From contig JAGTXO010000001.1 of NCBI GenBank assembly GCA_019448385.1, forward strand, positions 372,001-436,000: 64,000 bases of DNA. Reading direction: 5' to 3'. The DNA comes from Diacronema lutheri (Eukaryota; Haptophyta; Pavlovophyceae; Pavlovales; Pavlovaceae). The notes beneath the pieces are model-generated. The model was not told the DNA's origin and ran no database searches. It saw nothing but the letters and a program-made list of their open reading frames with translations. A program made the position numbers and the translations under genes. Numbering within the stretch: the stretch's first letter is position 1; the number at the start of each line of letters is the position of its first letter. This document shows positions 63,663-64,000 of the stretch, piece after piece.

Positions 63663-64000
63663 ATGTCTTCCCTGGCGGCGGCTCGCGCGGACAATTTTTA
63701 CGCCCCGCCCGACTGGGACCCGGGGCGCGAGAGTCGGAACGCCTTCCAGGCGCGCGGGAAGGCCAAATGGCAGGCGCACCCCCTGCGCGAGCGCGCCAAG
63801 AAGCTCGCCACCGAAGGCATCCTCGTCACGCGCTTTGAGATGCCGTTTGACGTCTGGTGCGGCGGCTGCGCCAACCATGTCGCAAAGGGCGTGCGGTTCA
63901 ACGCGGACAAGAAGCGGGCGGGCAACTACTTGTCGACGACAATCTGGTCGTTCCGCATGAAGTGCCACCTGTGCCCGTGCGTCATCGAGCTGCGCACCAA
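63663..64000 (+). CDS. YJU2B: CCDC130/Saf4 (CWC16 family) splicing factor, 5' part
   Basis: Open from the ATG at 63663 to the window end (112 residues so far). NFYAPPDWDP, HPLRERAKKLATEGILVTRF, EMPFDVWCGGCANHVAKGVR and FNADKKRAGNYLSTTIWSFR-MKCHLC match the N-terminal core of CCDC130/Saf4, with CGGC and CHLC as the zinc-binding pairs. The FEMPFDVWC wording fits Saf4/CCDC130 better than Yju2. The protein acts in the spliceosome around 5' splice-site choice. The C-terminus lies outside the window. Confidence 0.93.
   Translation, partial: MSSLAAARADNFYAPPDWDPGRESRNAFQARGKAKWQAHPLRERAKKLATEGILVTRFEMPFDVWCGGCANHVAKGVRFNADKKRAGNYLSTTIWSFRMKCHLCPCVIELRT

Overview
The window looks like nuclear DNA of a very GC-rich, gene-dense unicellular alga. 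A haptophyte-type genome is my best guess, but this is an inference and other GC-rich algae are possible. The reasons are short GT-AG introns of about 108-240 nt, divergent gene pairs sharing 120-150 bp, a flagellar-type gene set (DPY-30, OSCP1, an RPxSA-rich protein), long C/G homopolymer runs and many mobile elements.

Layout. 0.2-5.9 kb: host genes for a DPY-30-motif protein, a sterol-methyltransferase-like enzyme and NOP58 (four exons), then a divergent RPASA-rich protein. 6.0-11.4 kb: a first Fanzor (eukaryotic TnpB-like nuclease) reading leftwards, with a strong hairpin five bases past its stop, further hairpins on both flanks, and three near-identical 98-residue repeats in the same open frame. 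11.4-14.6 kb: poorly resolved minus-strand genes, one cut by a repeat. 14.6-16.4 kb: repeat A. 16.4-26.1 kb: compact host block (stomatin-like protein, OSCP1, PUS10, a disordered protein, NSUN5, a FYVE-SYLF protein). 26.4-28.0 kb: repeat B, an inverted copy of A. 28.4-29.2 kb: an 862-bp palindrome built from two hairpin elements with TGTAGGG arrays. 29.3-35.4 kb: a membrane-protein exon, a broken PIF1/Helitron-type helicase and a USP-like protease. 35.4-38.1 kb: low-information sequence with a 40-bp G run.

38.1-57.1 kb is the most unusual part. A gene with one clear 133-nt intron encodes about 4,305 residues. It carries at least two Ulp1/C48-like modules, a third that seems to have lost its cysteine, and a YqaJ-type PD-(D/E)xK nuclease at the C-terminus. 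It converges on a minus-strand gene with a chromodomain and further Ulp1-like segments. That gene in turn overlaps head to head with a second Fanzor. DNA cleavage (YqaJ, Fanzor), chromatin reading (chromodomain) and ubiquitin-like protease folds in one block suggest a large mobile or selfish element. I found no DDE, tyrosine-recombinase or reverse-transcriptase domain and could not fix its ends.

57.9-59.2 kb holds three copies of a short repeat (family R3), whose 5'-truncated copies elsewhere (16.0 and 63.5 kb) have target-site duplications. 59.3-64 kb returns to host-like genes: an erythromycin-esterase-family protein, a SET/MYND protein, a C2H2 zinc-finger gene and the start of a CCDC130/Saf4 splicing factor.
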